Below are positions 1 to 8,712 of a stretch of 64,000 nt of DNA, one piece after another. The notes beneath the pieces were generated by a model, which saw only the letters and a program-made list of their open reading frames with translations, had not been told where the DNA came from and searched no databases. Source of the stretch: Streptomyces sp. NBC_00557 (GTDB taxonomy: Bacteria > Actinomycetota > Actinomycetes > Streptomycetales > Streptomycetaceae); contig NZ_CP107796.1 in the NCBI RefSeq assembly GCF_036345995.1, forward strand, positions 7,688,001 to 7,752,000, in the 5' to 3' direction. Position 1 is the first letter of the stretch; each line of letters begins with the position of its first letter. A program made the position numbers and the translations under genes.

Positions 1-34
1 GGCCGGCGTGACCGAGCGGCCGGGCAGGCGCCCG

Positions 35-1201
35 CTACGGCGGCACCGCGCGCAGTGCGCGCAGCACGGCCCACACCACCGACACCAGCGGGACGGCCAC
101 CACGGCGCCGATCACCCCCGCGACGATGCTCCCGGCGATCACCGACACGGCGACGACCAGCGGATGCAGCCGCACCGCCCAGCTCATCACCAGCGGATGC
201 AGCACATGCCCCTCCAGCTGGCCGATCACCACGATCAGCGCCAGCACGGCCAGCGCCGTCAGCGGCCCCCGCCCGGCGAGCGCGACGACCGTGGCCACGC
301 CGAGCGCCACCGGCGACCCCACCAGCGGCACGAACGCGGCGAAGAACTCCAGCAGCGTCAGCGGCAGCGCGAGCGGCACCCGCAGCACGAGCAGCACCAC
401 GCCGACGAGTACGGCGTTGGTCGCGGCCACGATGATGATCCCGCGGGTGTACCCGGCGAAGGCCCGCCAGGCCGCCCGCCCCGCCCTGTCCCAGGCCGGA
501 CGCGCACCGGCCGGCAGCAGCTGGTCGCTGATCCAGCGCCACAGGCGTTCCCCGGAGTGGATGAAGAACACGGAGGCGAACAGCGCGAGCGCGCCCCCGG
601 CGGCCAGCTCGATCACCCGCGTCAGCCCGCTGACGGCGCGGTTGAGCAGGCTGGACCGGTGCGCGGCGAGGTACTGCGTCACCTGGTTCTCCAGCGCGGA
701 CAGCCGGCCGGGACTGAGATGGAACGGCGGCCGCCGCAGCCACTGCTCGATGCGGTGCACACCGCCCCGGAACTCGCCCGCGAGCCGGGCGGACTCGCCC
801 GCCACGGCGTTGCCCACCAGCGCGAGCAGCGCCAGGAGCAGCAGGATGCTGCCCACCAGGGCCACGGCGACGGACAGCGGCCGCGGCAGGGCCCGGTTCA
901 GCAGATCCGTGAGCGGGCGCAGCACGGAGGTGACGATCAGCGCGAGGAACAGGGCCACGGCGATGAGCTGGAAGCTGCCGAGGACGCTGAAGACGCCGTA
1001 GACGACGATTCCGACGAGGATGAGCCGCCAGGCGTAGGCCGCGCCGACCCGGAGCCACGGCACCGTGCGCTCGGCCGCCGGCACCGGCTCGGTGCGCGGG
1101 ACGGCCGGCAGCCGCACGGTGTACGCCGGCCGGCTCCCCAGCACGCGCCGCCCGCGCCGGCCGTCCGGCCAGGCCGCCCGCCGACGCGGATCGCCCACCA
1201 C
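35..1201 (-). CDS. AI-2E family transporter (multi-spanning membrane permease)
   Basis: The product has about 388 residues. After a basic, proline-rich cytoplasmic N-terminus of roughly 60 residues it shows about eight hydrophobic helices, beginning LILVGIVVYGVFSVLG, with a soluble loop near residues 130-200 and the late glycine-rich helices (VAVSVIAGSIVAGVIGA) typical of AI-2E/PerM family permeases (PF01594). Members are implicated in export of small molecules or in Na+/H+ exchange; the substrate cannot be told from sequence. The first ATG at 1201 is used, but the N-terminal 50 residues are poorly conserved in character, so a later start is possible. It is followed only by the window edge, so its operon partners downstream are unknown. 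Confidence 0.85.
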   Translation of the reverse strand: MVGDPRRRAAWPDGRRGRRVLGSRPAYTVRLPAVPRTEPVPAAERTVPWLRVGAAYAWRLILVGIVVYGVFSVLGSFQLIAVALFLALIVTSVLRPLTDLLNRALPRPLSVAVALVGSILLLLALLALVGNAVAGESARLAGEFRGGVHRIEQWLRRPPFHLSPGRLSALENQVTQYLAAHRSSLLNRAVSGLTRVIELAAGGALALFASVFFIHSGERLWRWISDQLLPAGARPAWDRAGRAAWRAFAGYTRGIIIVAATNAVLVGVVLLVLRVPLALPLTLLEFFAAFVPLVGSPVALGVATVVALAGRGPLTALAVLALIVVIGQLEGHVLHPLVMSWAVRLHPLVVAVSVIAGSIVAGVIGAVVAVPLVSVVWAVLRALRAVPP

Positions 1202-1332
1202 GCTTCCGGCTCCTCTCCGTCACCCCTGATGACGCCCGGTCACATGAACAGAACGGTAAGCGCCCACGGCGTGCGGGGCGCGCGGAACGTGTCCGTGCGC
1301 GGTTTCCGCCGGACGGCGGCGTTTCGGTGCCG

Positions 1333-2067
1333 TCAGCCGGTCGCCGTGCCCTCGTTCCTCTCCGGCGAGGCCTCCCGCCGGGCCCCGGTGTCCCCACCGC
1401 CGCCGTCGCCGAGGAACGTGACGGTCTCGTCGAGGGGCGCCCGGTCGATACGGGCGAAGGGCGCCGCCGGATCCTCGTAGCCGATCGACACGCCCGCGAA
1501 CAGCACCAGCTCCGGTGGGGGCGAGACCACCTCCGCGACCGTCCGGTGGTAGACCGACCACGCCATCTGGGGGCAGCTGTGCAGCCCTTCGGCGCGCAGC
1601 AGCAGCATCACCGTCTGCAGGTACATCCCGAGGTCGGCCCACTGGGCCGCGCCCATGTCCCGGTCGATGTAGGACAGCAGGAGGCAGGGGGCGCCGAAGC
1701 AGCGCCAGTTCGCGGCGACGGCCGCACGGCGGGCCGTCCCGTCTCCGCGCCGGATCCCCAGTGCCCCGAAGCGCTGGGCGGCGGCAGCCGCGCGCCGCTG
1801 ACGGTAGGGGGACTTCGGATCCGGCGGATACATCCGGTACTGCCGCTCGTCCCCGGGATCGCCGGCCGCCGCGCGCTCGGCGGTGCGCTGCTTCAGCTCG
1901 GCCAGCGGGGCGCCGGTGAGCACGTGGATCCGCCAGGGCTGGAGGTTGCCGCCCGAGGGCGAGCGCGCGGCGGCGGTCAGCACCCGCTCCAGTGCCGCAC
2001 GCGGGACCGGCCGGTCCGTGAAGGCCCGCACCGCCCGCCGGCTCGCCACCGCCTCGTACACATCCAC
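1333..2067 (-). CDS. Nitroreductase family protein (FMN-dependent)
   Basis: A 244-residue soluble protein with hallmarks of the nitroreductase fold: an N-terminal SRRAVRAFTDRPV FMN-phosphate-binding stretch, then RSPSGGNLQPW, and later DLGMYLQTVMLLLRAEGL and a GVSIGYEDP motif near the C-terminus. Such enzymes use NAD(P)H and FMN to reduce nitro groups, quinones or enones in the cytoplasm. An open frame runs on to 2238, but the start is placed at GTG 2067 because a perfect AGGAGG lies 8 bases upstream (2076-2081) and family homology begins there. The last 20 residues are polar and probably disordered. It is divergent from the small gene at 2310. The substrate is unknown. Confidence 0.88.
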   Translation of the reverse strand: MDVYEAVASRRAVRAFTDRPVPRAALERVLTAAARSPSGGNLQPWRIHVLTGAPLAELKQRTAERAAAGDPGDERQYRMYPPDPKSPYRQRRAAAAAQRFGALGIRRGDGTARRAAVAANWRCFGAPCLLLSYIDRDMGAAQWADLGMYLQTVMLLLRAEGLHSCPQMAWSVYHRTVAEVVSPPPELVLFAGVSIGYEDPAAPFARIDRAPLDETVTFLGDGGGGDTGARREASPERNEGTATG

Positions 2068-2238
2068 CCGTATGACCTCCTGACCGTCCGGCGTCTCCTG
2101 CCGTACTGACGGAGGCCGGCCGGCGGATGTGACGAGGTGGGCGCGCGGAGGGCGGCTCGCCACGCCGGCCCCAGCCGCGCGCTCATGCCACAGACGGGAG
2201 TCGGTGGGCGACGCCGCCGGAAGGCACTCACAGGACAT

Positions 2239-2250
2239 TCACATATGTGA
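2239..2250. promoter_or_regulatory. Perfect 12-bp palindrome TCACATATGTGA
   Basis: This AT-containing perfect palindrome sits between the divergent nitroreductase (start 2067) and the small membrane protein (start 2310). It is out of character for this GC-rich sequence and is a plausible operator for the plus-strand gene. No regulator of a matching family adjoins it, so the assignment is inference. Confidence 0.4.
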
Positions 2251-2309
2251 CGGGTGGCCGGGTGTGCCGGGGGCACTCGGGCGGTGTCGCCGGCAGAGAG
2301 AAGTCCGCC

Positions 2310-2486
2310 GTGATAACTGTCGCCGTGTTGTTGCTCCCCGTGCTCAGCATCCTGCTGTACGGCCTCGACCAGGTCGAGGACCGGTGGTTCGTACGGCCGC
2401 CCGCGGCTCGGAAGGCCAAGCCGCACCGGCACCGCCGTAGTCAAGGCGGGCCGTCACTGAACAGCCGCGTCACCGAACAGCCGTGA
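2310..2486 (+). CDS. Small single-pass membrane protein
   Basis: A 58-residue protein begins at GTG 2310 with a 15-residue hydrophobic helix (VAVLLLPVLSILLYGLD), then an acidic turn and a basic tail rich in Arg, Lys and His. The purine-rich run upstream (AGAGAGAAG) serves as a weak ribosome site. Tiny helix-plus-basic-tail proteins like this are common in Streptomyces and have no assigned role. An upstream in-frame ATG at 2247 would add a 21-residue arginine/glycine leader and is less likely. Confidence 0.6.
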   Translation: MITVAVLLLPVLSILLYGLDQVEDRWFVRPPAARKAKPHRHRRSQGGPSLNSRVTEQP

Positions 2487-2517
2487 GGCGGCCCCCGATT
2501 CCTCGGGAGGCCGCCTC
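2485..2517. terminator. Hairpin terminator between convergent genes
   Basis: The stem GAGGCGGCC/GGCCGCCTC continues, after one bulged A, as CCCGA/TCGGG around a TTCC loop. It overlaps the stop codon of the gene ending at 2486 and precedes the end of the minus-strand gene at 2528, so it can serve both. There is no T-tract, as is usual in Streptomyces. Confidence 0.75.
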
Positions 2518-2527
2518 GGCGCACCGC

Positions 2528-2896
2528 TCACCGGTCGGTCGTGCTGCCCGTGCCGCCCTCGGCGCACCGCCGGTAGCGCACGATCGCCCGGCCCAGCTCG
2601 ATGCGCTCCTCTTCGGGAAGGGTGCCGCCCTGGGCGTAGTCCAGGATGTGCTCGGCGACGGTCCGCAGTTTGGTGTTGGTGCGCTGGGAGACGTCCCGCA
2701 GCGCCCGCCAGGCTTCCTCCGGGGCGATCTGCCCGAGGACGACCACGGCGCCGATGGCCTGGTCGATCACCGCGTGCGAGGTCACCGCACGCTGCAACTG
2801 CTGGTTCTCGGCGACCAGCCGGTCGTACTCCGCGGCGAGGTCGGTGTTCGAGAGCAGGACCAGCGGCTCATGCCGCGAGAGGGCGAAGAAGGTCAT
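2528..2896 (-). CDS. ANTAR domain-containing protein
   Basis: A 122-residue protein with a short coiled coil (AAEYDRLVAENQQLQRAV) followed by an ANTAR module: SHAVIDQAIGAVVVLGQ, then EEAWRALRDVSQRTNTKLR and TVAEHILD. ANTAR domains bind paired RNA hairpins and act as antiterminators. The usual partner is a GAF or receiver domain, absent here, so this is a stand-alone ANTAR protein of the kind common in Streptomyces. The ATG at 2896 has a purine-rich AAAGG 8-9 bases upstream. The inducing signal is unknown. Confidence 0.8.
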   Translation of the reverse strand: MTFFALSRHEPLVLLSNTDLAAEYDRLVAENQQLQRAVTSHAVIDQAIGAVVVLGQIAPEEAWRALRDVSQRTNTKLRTVAEHILDYAQGGTLPEEERIELGRAIVRYRRCAEGGTGSTTDR

Positions 2897-3093
2897 GGAG
2901 CACCTTTGCGGGTGGAGGGCGTCATACTGCCACGCCTGCCCTCGACGGGCGCCGGCACACCGGCCCTCGATGAGCGCTTGACCACCAATTGAACCAGCGG
3001 GGCGCGGCACCGTCACGCCGCACGGGCCTCTCTTACGGTGCGCACATCCGTGCGCCGGTTCCGCGCCCGTGCGCCCGCGCCCGCGCGCCGGTG

Positions 3094-3528
3094 TCAGGCC
3101 TCCTGGCGTGCGCTCTCGGTGGCGCGGGCCACCGGCAGCAGCTCGCGGATGTCCCGGGGAAGAGCCTCGGCCATCCGCTCGGTCAGTTCCGGGGCGAGCG
3201 CGGCGTCGAGCACCTCCAGCACGGCGGCGGCCTCGCGCAGCGCCCTGTCCTCGTCGGTGCCCGCACGGTCGGCGATGCGTCCGGCGAACACCGTCAGCCC
3301 GAACCGTTCGCCCGCCGCACCGGCGTCCGTCCCGGCCGAGGCATCGGCCGCCTCCCGCATCGCCGCCGCCATGTCGGGCGGCAACTGGGCGGCCACATGC
3401 CGGGCCAGCCCGGACGGCAGCCGCTCCGCCAGCGTCCGCACGACCGCGTGCGCGGCCCGTTCGGCCGAACCCCGGTCCGGCAGTTGCGCCAGCGCCTGCA
3501 CCTTTCCGATCATCTCGTCGTGCCGCAT
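3094..3528 (-). CDS. DUF2267 domain-containing protein
   Basis: A 144-residue helical protein. It starts MRHDEMIGKVQALAQLPDRG, then AERAAHAVVRTLAERLPSGL, AAQLPPDMAAAM and, near the end, EALPRDIRELLPVA. This is the classic two-repeat pattern of DUF2267 proteins, in which the phrase L-x-x-L-P repeats. The family is abundant in Actinobacteria and often near stress genes; no biochemical role is established. The ATG at 3528 begins the conserved region; the open frame extends further upstream but without family character. It is divergent from the MgtC family gene. Confidence 0.82.
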   Translation of the reverse strand: MRHDEMIGKVQALAQLPDRGSAERAAHAVVRTLAERLPSGLARHVAAQLPPDMAAAMREAADASAGTDAGAAGERFGLTVFAGRIADRAGTDEDRALREAAAVLEVLDAALAPELTERMAEALPRDIRELLPVARATESARQEA

Positions 3529-3757
3529 GAGACCGGTCCCTTCTTCACGAGGCCCCGAACGGTGCGGTGCGCGCCGACCGCAGTGCGGCCCGACCGCGGG
3601 CAAGGCACGAACGCCGGTTCCGCCGGAGGCCCCGCCCGAGTACCCGGTCGCCGCGGCCGGTACGCGGCTCGCCGGAGTGCCGGTCCCGTCGCGGGGTAGA
3701 TGTGAGCGCCGGATCATCGGACGACCCGGACGTCGGCGGGGCGAGAGCGAGGTGTGC

Positions 3758-4495
3758 ATGACGGGAACGGGTCTGGCGGCGCCGTTGTGGGACGTGCACA
3801 ACGGCCAGGGACTGCGGCAGCTGTCCGAACTGGCGCTGGCGCTGCTGCTCTCCAGCCTGATCGGCTGGGAGCGGGAGGCGCAGCAGAAGAGCGCCGGAAT
3901 GCGCACGCACACGCTGGTCGGCATCGCGAGCGCGCTGATGATGGAGGTGTCCCAGCACGGGTTCACCGCGGTGCTCGGCCTGCAGAACGTCTCCTTCGAC
4001 CCCTCCCGGGTCGCGGCCCAGATCGTCTCCGGCATCGGCTTCATCGGCGGCGGCCTGATCTTCGTACGACGGGACGCCGTACGCGGCCTGACGACGGCCG
4101 CCACCATCTGGCTGACCTGCGCGGTCGGCATGGCCTGCGGCGGCGGGCTACCGGTCCTCGCGGTGGCGGTGACGGCGCTGCACTTCCTCGTGGTGCGGGG
4201 ATACACCCGGTTCACGTCCCGGCTTCTCCCGGCCACGGCCGCCGCCGCCTTCGAGGCACGGCTGACCTACCGCACCGGCTCGGCCCTGCTGCCGCGGCTC
4301 ATGCAGACCTGCACCCGGCGCGGCTTCAGGATCACGCAGGTCAAGGTCGAACGGCTGCCGGGCCGCACCGACGACGCGGCCCGCGTGCTGCTGGAACTGG
4401 AGGGCGCCGGCGACCCGACCGGACTGGCGTCGGAGCTGTTCCAGGACGAGGGCGTCATCGACGTCGAGGTGAGCGCGGCCGCGGACGACGCCTAG
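3758..4495 (+). CDS. MgtC/SapB family membrane protein
   Basis: A 245-residue protein. The N-terminal half (about residues 20-150) has four to five transmembrane helices with MgtC signatures: LLSSLIGWEREA, GMRTHTLVGIASALMM, VSGIGFIGGGLIF and VRGLTTAATIWLT. The C-terminal 80 residues form a soluble ACT-like domain (FRITQVKVERL, VIDVEVSAA). MgtC proteins modulate ATP synthase and Mg2+/phosphate stress responses in other bacteria; the Streptomyces role is unproven. The ATG at 3758 follows a GAGAGCGAGG ribosome site. It ends 48 bases before the convergent DUF1360 gene. Confidence 0.9.
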   Translation: MTGTGLAAPLWDVHNGQGLRQLSELALALLLSSLIGWEREAQQKSAGMRTHTLVGIASALMMEVSQHGFTAVLGLQNVSFDPSRVAAQIVSGIGFIGGGLIFVRRDAVRGLTTAATIWLTCAVGMACGGGLPVLAVAVTALHFLVVRGYTRFTSRLLPATAAAAFEARLTYRTGSALLPRLMQTCTRRGFRITQVKVERLPGRTDDAARVLLELEGAGDPTGLASELFQDEGVIDVEVSAAADDA

Positions 4496-4542
4496 CCCGC
4501 ACGGCGTCCCGCGTGTCCCCGGAGAAGGCGGCCGCCAGCGGT

Positions 4543-5034
4543 TCAGCTCTCCGCCGCCTGCTGTGTCCACGTCCAGGCGTACTGCAGCCAGTCCGCGGCC
4601 GTCAGCGCGCCGAGGCCGCCGCAGACCAGGCGGGTGAGGCGGGGCGCCGCCGTGTAGGAGCACACCAGGGTGCCCGCGACCCAGGCGGAGGTGCAGAACG
4701 GGCAGCACAGCAGGTCGCCCACGGCCCGCCGCAGCCCGTCGCCCCGCGGTTCGTCGATGACCTCGTTCCCCTCGCCCTCGCCCGTGCGGCGGCTGAACGG
4801 CGCCCGCACAAAGCTCGTGACCTTGTCCCGGGTCAGCAGCCTGGACGCCTTGTACGTCGCCGTCCCCAGCAGGACGACGTCCCACGGCGGCACCGTCTCC
4901 GGCAGCCGCACACCCCGGCGCCGGGCCAGCAGCGCGAAGGCACCCGCGCCGGACGCGAAGACGGAGGCGAGCGTGGCGTACCCGCCGAGAGGGACGTCGC
5001 TGTGGTCGTCGTACTGCCCGGCGTCCTTCGTCAT
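4543..5034 (-). CDS. DUF1360 domain-containing membrane protein
   Basis: A 163-residue protein. A helix (GGYATLASVFASGAGAFALLA) precedes the motif ATYKASRLLTRDKVTSFVRAPF and the cysteine motif LLCCPFCTSAWVAGTL, which together define DUF1360 (PF07098). Two more hydrophobic helices follow. Family members are small membrane proteins of unknown role, found widely in Actinobacteria and Bacillus. The ATG at 5034 is preceded by GGAGGTCAGGGGC; longer in-frame starts lack family character. Confidence 0.85.
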   Translation of the reverse strand: MTKDAGQYDDHSDVPLGGYATLASVFASGAGAFALLARRRGVRLPETVPPWDVVLLGTATYKASRLLTRDKVTSFVRAPFSRRTGEGEGNEVIDEPRGDGLRRAVGDLLCCPFCTSAWVAGTLVCSYTAAPRLTRLVCGGLGALTAADWLQYAWTWTQQAAES

Positions 5035-5233
5035 GCCCCTGACCTCCGATGAGTGTGCCGGCGTGGCGCGCGACGAGTTCCCCGGGGCGCGGCGGCGACA
5101 CGTGACGGCGCCGGCCGCGGCCCGCGGGCGGCGCGCCGGGAACAGAGGGGGAGCAGCCGCCCGCCGACGTGGGCGATGCCACATATGACCTGCTTCGCAC
5201 TCCCTCCCGGCGACCCCGCGGGCCGGGCTACCG

Positions 5234-5809
5234 TTGCGTGGAGCTCCTGTTCCCCCTCGCCTCTCGGACGGCCCAGCTGTGCTCACAGATCTGTCCCCCC
5301 TCATCGCCGCGACGGCGCGCTGGCTGACGGCCGCCTATCCGCCCAGCGGCGGCGCGCTCGCCGCCGCGCTGTGCGAGGTGCAGGCCCGGCAGGCGGTGAT
5401 GGTCGCCGCATGGCTGCGCTACCCGACCGACATGGACGCGGCCCTGGTCACCATGGCGGGCCCCGGCGGCGCCGCCCGGCTGGACTGGATCACCGGCGCC
5501 GAGCGGACCGGCGAGGACGGCGCGGACGAGGACTGGGCCTGGCGGACCTGGGTGGACGAGGTCGTGGCCAGCTGGGCGGCCGGCCTGCTCACCGACCCCG
5601 AGCTGGCCCGGCTGGCCGTCGCCGCACTCGCCGAGGGCGAACACGCCTCGGGCACGACGGCCGAGTTCCGCCGCCTGCTCGCCCCTGACGACGGCGACCG
5701 GCGCGCCGCCGCCCTGCTGCGCCACCCCGACCTCCTCGCCCCCGTGGCCGAGCTGCACCTCGACGCGCTCCTCGACCGCCTCGGCCCCGGCCGCACCCTC
5801 GCCGCCTGA
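5234..5809 (+). CDS. Conserved-looking hypothetical protein, alpha-helical
   Basis: I do not recognise the family. The protein (191 residues from TTG 5234; 176 from GTG 5279) is acidic, rich in Ala, Leu and Asp, and predicted helical, with segments such as ALCEVQARQAVMVAAWLRYP and WRTWVDEVVASWAAGLL. It has no signal peptide or membrane helix. Third-position GC is very high, so it is coding. The start is undecided: neither candidate has a clear ribosome site. It lies 126 bases before the iron-permease-like gene and may belong to the hydrogenase maturation operon, but that is inference. Confidence 0.55.
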   Translation: MRGAPVPPRLSDGPAVLTDLSPLIAATARWLTAAYPPSGGALAAALCEVQARQAVMVAAWLRYPTDMDAALVTMAGPGGAARLDWITGAERTGEDGADEDWAWRTWVDEVVASWAAGLLTDPELARLAVAALAEGEHASGTTAEFRRLLAPDDGDRRAAALLRHPDLLAPVAELHLDALLDRLGPGRTLAA

Positions 5810-5935
5810 GCATCCCGGTCGGCCGGACGGCCCGGCACCGTGCGCGCCCGCCGGGCCGCCACCCGTGTCGTACGCCCTGCCCGGGGGTACTGCGGAGCTG
5901 GTCCGGATCCGTCCGCCGTGAGGTGAGGCCCGGCC

Positions 5936-6304
5936 ATGACCTTCAAGAACCCCGTGCACCGCGGCGGGCCGCGCCGCGGCCGCTTCGAGCAGTTCGCCGA
6001 GTACGCGTCCAACTTCACCAGCTCGCCGGTGTTCTTCCTCCTGTGCCTGTGCCTCGTCGGCTTCTTCGCCGCCGCGCACGTCGCGCATCTGCGGCTCGAA
6101 CTGCTGCTGCTGGCGGGCGAGTCCATGACCGCGGTCACCCTGCTGCTCCTCGCCCTGCTGAAGAACGCCGAGATGCGGGCCGAGCACGCCATCCAGCGCA
6201 AGCTCGACGCGATCGCCCGGGCCCTGCTGGAGGCCCACGCCGACGACGGGAGCCGGGCCTACGAGGACCTGCGGAACGCGATCCGCATGGAGGAGGAGAC
6301 CTGA
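5936..6304 (+). CDS. Low-affinity iron permease family protein (small)
   Basis: A 122-residue protein with a basic N-terminus, two transmembrane helices (about residues 30-52 and 58-78) and a C-terminal helix containing KNAEMRAEHAIQRKLDAIARALLE. The helix-helix-'ALQLKLDELIRA-like' layout matches bacterial relatives of yeast Fet4 (PF04120). Transport has not been shown for these short bacterial forms. A strong site (GAGGTGAGG) precedes the ATG. It lies 66 bases upstream of hypX, so it could serve hydrogenase assembly, which needs both Fe and Ni; that link rests on position only. Confidence 0.7.
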   Translation: MTFKNPVHRGGPRRGRFEQFAEYASNFTSSPVFFLLCLCLVGFFAAAHVAHLRLELLLLAGESMTAVTLLLLALLKNAEMRAEHAIQRKLDAIARALLEAHADDGSRAYEDLRNAIRMEEET

Positions 6305-6370
6305 GCGCGGGGGACAATACGGCGCGGCGGTGCTTCACGCCGCCCCGCACAGGGACGACGATGCCGTGTC

Positions 6371-8077
6371 ATGGACATTTTGCTCGTCGCCAGCGCGTTC
6401 AACAGCCTCACCCAGCGGGTGTTCGCCGAACTGACGGACCACGGGCACCGCGTGGACGCCGTCCTCGCCTCGCACGGCCCCGACCCCGTCCGGGCCGCCG
6501 TACGCGAACTGCGCCCTCAGCTCGTCATCGCGCCCATGCTCAGGACCGCGCTGCCCGAGGACCTGTGGCGCGACCACACCTGTCTCATCGTGCACCCGGG
6601 GCCGCCGGGCGACCGCGGCCCGTCCTCACTGGACTGGGCCATCGCCGAAGGGGCGGGGGAGTGGGGCGTGACGGTCCTGCAGGCCGAGGCGGTGATGGAC
6701 GCGGGCCCGGTCTGGGCGGCGGAGCCGTTCCCCGCACTGCCCGTCGGCAAGAGCGACCTGTACCGCAACGAGGCCTCCGACGCCGCCGTCACCGCCGTCC
6801 TCACCGCCGTACGGCGCTACGCCGAGGGCTCCTACAAGCCCCGGCCGCAGACGGACGGCTCGGTCGGCGTGGTCTGGCGCGAGGTCTTCCGGCAGGACCG
6901 GCGGCGGATCGACTGGGAGCGCGACGACACCGCAACCGTCCTGCGCAAACTCCGCGGCGCCGACTCCCAGCCGGGCGTCCTGGACGACCTCCTCGGCCGG
7001 GAGGTGTTCCTGCACGGCGGACACCCCGAGGACCGGCTGCGCGGCCGCCCCGGCGACCTCCTCGCCCGGCGGGCCGGCGCCGTGTGCCGGGCCACCCGCG
7101 ACGGCGCGGTGTGGATCCCGGAACTCCGCCCCCGCAAGAGCTCCGGCGACCCCGCGCCCTTCCGCCGCCCGGCCGCCTCCGTGCTCGCCGCCTGGGAACC
7201 CTCCCTCCGGCTCCCGGAGGACCCCGCCCCCCTGGAACTGCCGGACGAGCGGCGGACCTGGACCGACATCCGCTACCGGGAGCACGGCGACACCGGCTTC
7301 CTCGGCTTCTCCTTCCCCGGCGGGGCGATGAGCACCGACCAGTGCCGCCGGCTCCTCGCCGCCTACCGGCACGCGCTCACCCGGCCCACGCGCGTCCTCG
7401 TGCTCGGCGGGTCCCGCGACTTCTTCTCCAACGGCATCCACCTCAACGTCATCGAGGCGGCCCCCGACCCCGCCCAGGAGTCCTGGGTCAACCTCAACGC
7501 CATCGACGACCTGGTCGAGGCGGTGCTGCGCACCACCGACCGGCTGGTCGTGGCGGCGCTCGCCGGCAACGCGGCGGCCGGCGGCGTCATGCTCGCCCTC
7601 GCCGCCGACGAGGTGTGGTGCCGCACCGGCGTCGTCCTCAACCCGCACTACCGGCGCATGGGCCTGTACGGCTCGGAGTTCTGGACGTACAGCCTGCCGC
7701 GCCGCGTCGGAGCGGAGACCGCCCGCCGGCTGACCACCGAGGCCCTGCCCGTGAGCGCGGCGTCCGCCGAGCGGCTGGGACTCGTGGACCGGCTGGTCCC
7801 GGCCGCGCCCGGCGCCTTCCCGGCCGAGGTGCGCCGGCTGGCGGCCGAACTCGCCGCCTCGCCCTTCCTGGAGGCACGCGTCGCCGCCAAGGCCGCGCGC
7901 GCCGAAGAGGAGCACGAACCCCCGCTCGCCGCCTACCGCGAGGCCGAACTGGCCCGGATGCACACCATCTTCCACGACCCGGAGGCGCCCTATCACGCCC
8001 TGCGGTCGGCTTTCGTCCGCAAGATCCCGTCCGGCTCGCCCCGGCCCCTGACCCCGCCCGCCGGAGTCCTCCGGTGA
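6371..8077 (+). CDS. hypX: Hydrogenase maturation protein HypX (CO-ligand synthesis)
   Basis: A 568-residue bifunctional protein. Residues 1-260 have the formyltransferase/N10-formyl-THF-hydrolase fold with the diagnostic HPGPPGDRGPSSLDWAI. Residues 300-530 have an enoyl-CoA hydratase-like fold with GGSRDFFSNGIHLN, NLNAIDDLVEAVL, AALAGNAAAGGVMLALA and MGLYGSEFWTY. In studied HypX proteins the two domains convert formyl-THF, via formyl-CoA, to the CO ligand of the active-site iron, which lets hydrogenase be matured in air. That suits an aerobic Streptomyces. The start ATG 6371 gives the conserved MDILLVASAFNS beginning. Its TGA overlaps the GTG of the protease gene, so the two are translationally coupled. 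Confidence 0.93.
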   Translation: MDILLVASAFNSLTQRVFAELTDHGHRVDAVLASHGPDPVRAAVRELRPQLVIAPMLRTALPEDLWRDHTCLIVHPGPPGDRGPSSLDWAIAEGAGEWGVTVLQAEAVMDAGPVWAAEPFPALPVGKSDLYRNEASDAAVTAVLTAVRRYAEGSYKPRPQTDGSVGVVWREVFRQDRRRIDWERDDTATVLRKLRGADSQPGVLDDLLGREVFLHGGHPEDRLRGRPGDLLARRAGAVCRATRDGAVWIPELRPRKSSGDPAPFRRPAASVLAAWEPSLRLPEDPAPLELPDERRTWTDIRYREHGDTGFLGFSFPGGAMSTDQCRRLLAAYRHALTRPTRVLVLGGSRDFFSNGIHLNVIEAAPDPAQESWVNLNAIDDLVEAVLRTTDRLVVAALAGNAAAGGVMLALAADEVWCRTGVVLNPHYRRMGLYGSEFWTYSLPRRVGAETARRLTTEALPVSAASAERLGLVDRLVPAAPGAFPAEVRRLAAELAASPFLEARVAAKAARAEEEHEPPLAAYREAELARMHTIFHDPEAPYHALRSAFVRKIPSGSPRPLTPPAGVLR

Positions 8078-8640
8078 CGCCGCGGCTGCTGGTCGCCGGC
8101 GTCGGCAACATCTTCCTCGCCGACGACGCCTTCGGTCCCGAGGTGATCCGCGCCCTCGCCCGGCGCCCGCTGCCGCCCGAGGTCCGGGTGCGCGACTACG
8201 GCATCCGCGGCATGGACCTCGCCTACGCCCTGCTCGACGGGTACGACACCGCCGTCCTGGTCGACACCGCGCGACACGGCCACCCCCCGGGCACCCTCTT
8301 TCTGATCGAGGCAGAACCGCCCGGCGGCGACGTCGTGCCCGAGGCCCACGGCATGGACCCGGCGAAGGTGCTCGCCCTGGCCGCCCACCTCGGCGAGGAA
8401 CCCCTGCCCCGGGTCCTGGTGCTGGCCTGCGAACCGCAGGTGCTCCCCGACGGCGACGAGGACCTCCTGCCCGGACTCAGCGCACCCGTCGCACAGGCCG
8501 TCCCCCGGACCGTGGACGCGCTGCACACCCTGATCCCGGCCCTGCTCGCCGACCCCCGCGCGCCCGCGCCCCCGTTGGGCTGCCCGGTGGAATCCGGGCC
8601 CCCGCACCCGGCTGCGCTGCCCGGTACGGCGGCCGGCTGA
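8074..8640 (+). CDS. [NiFe]-hydrogenase maturation protease
   Basis: A 188-residue member of the HyaD/HybD/HycI endopeptidase family (M52). It shows the N-terminal GVGNIFLADDAFGPEVI loop, whose acidic residues contact nickel in known structures, then DGYDTAVLVDTARHG and VPEAHGMDPAKVLALA with the conserved His. It should cut the large subunit (16296-18095) after the His of DPCLPCGVH, removing a 22-residue tail once Ni is in place. The GTG start at 8074 overlaps the hypX stop by four bases. The C-terminal 30 residues are proline-rich and dispensable in appearance. The symbol is left blank because naming differs between systems. Confidence 0.9.
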   Translation: MTPRLLVAGVGNIFLADDAFGPEVIRALARRPLPPEVRVRDYGIRGMDLAYALLDGYDTAVLVDTARHGHPPGTLFLIEAEPPGGDVVPEAHGMDPAKVLALAAHLGEEPLPRVLVLACEPQVLPDGDEDLLPGLSAPVAQAVPRTVDALHTLIPALLADPRAPAPPLGCPVESGPPHPAALPGTAAG

Positions 8641-8712
8641 GCGGAAGATCGGTGGAGCCCGCGCCGCAGGGACGCGGCCGGGCTCCACCGCCGCATCCGA
8701 GGAGCAGCGCCC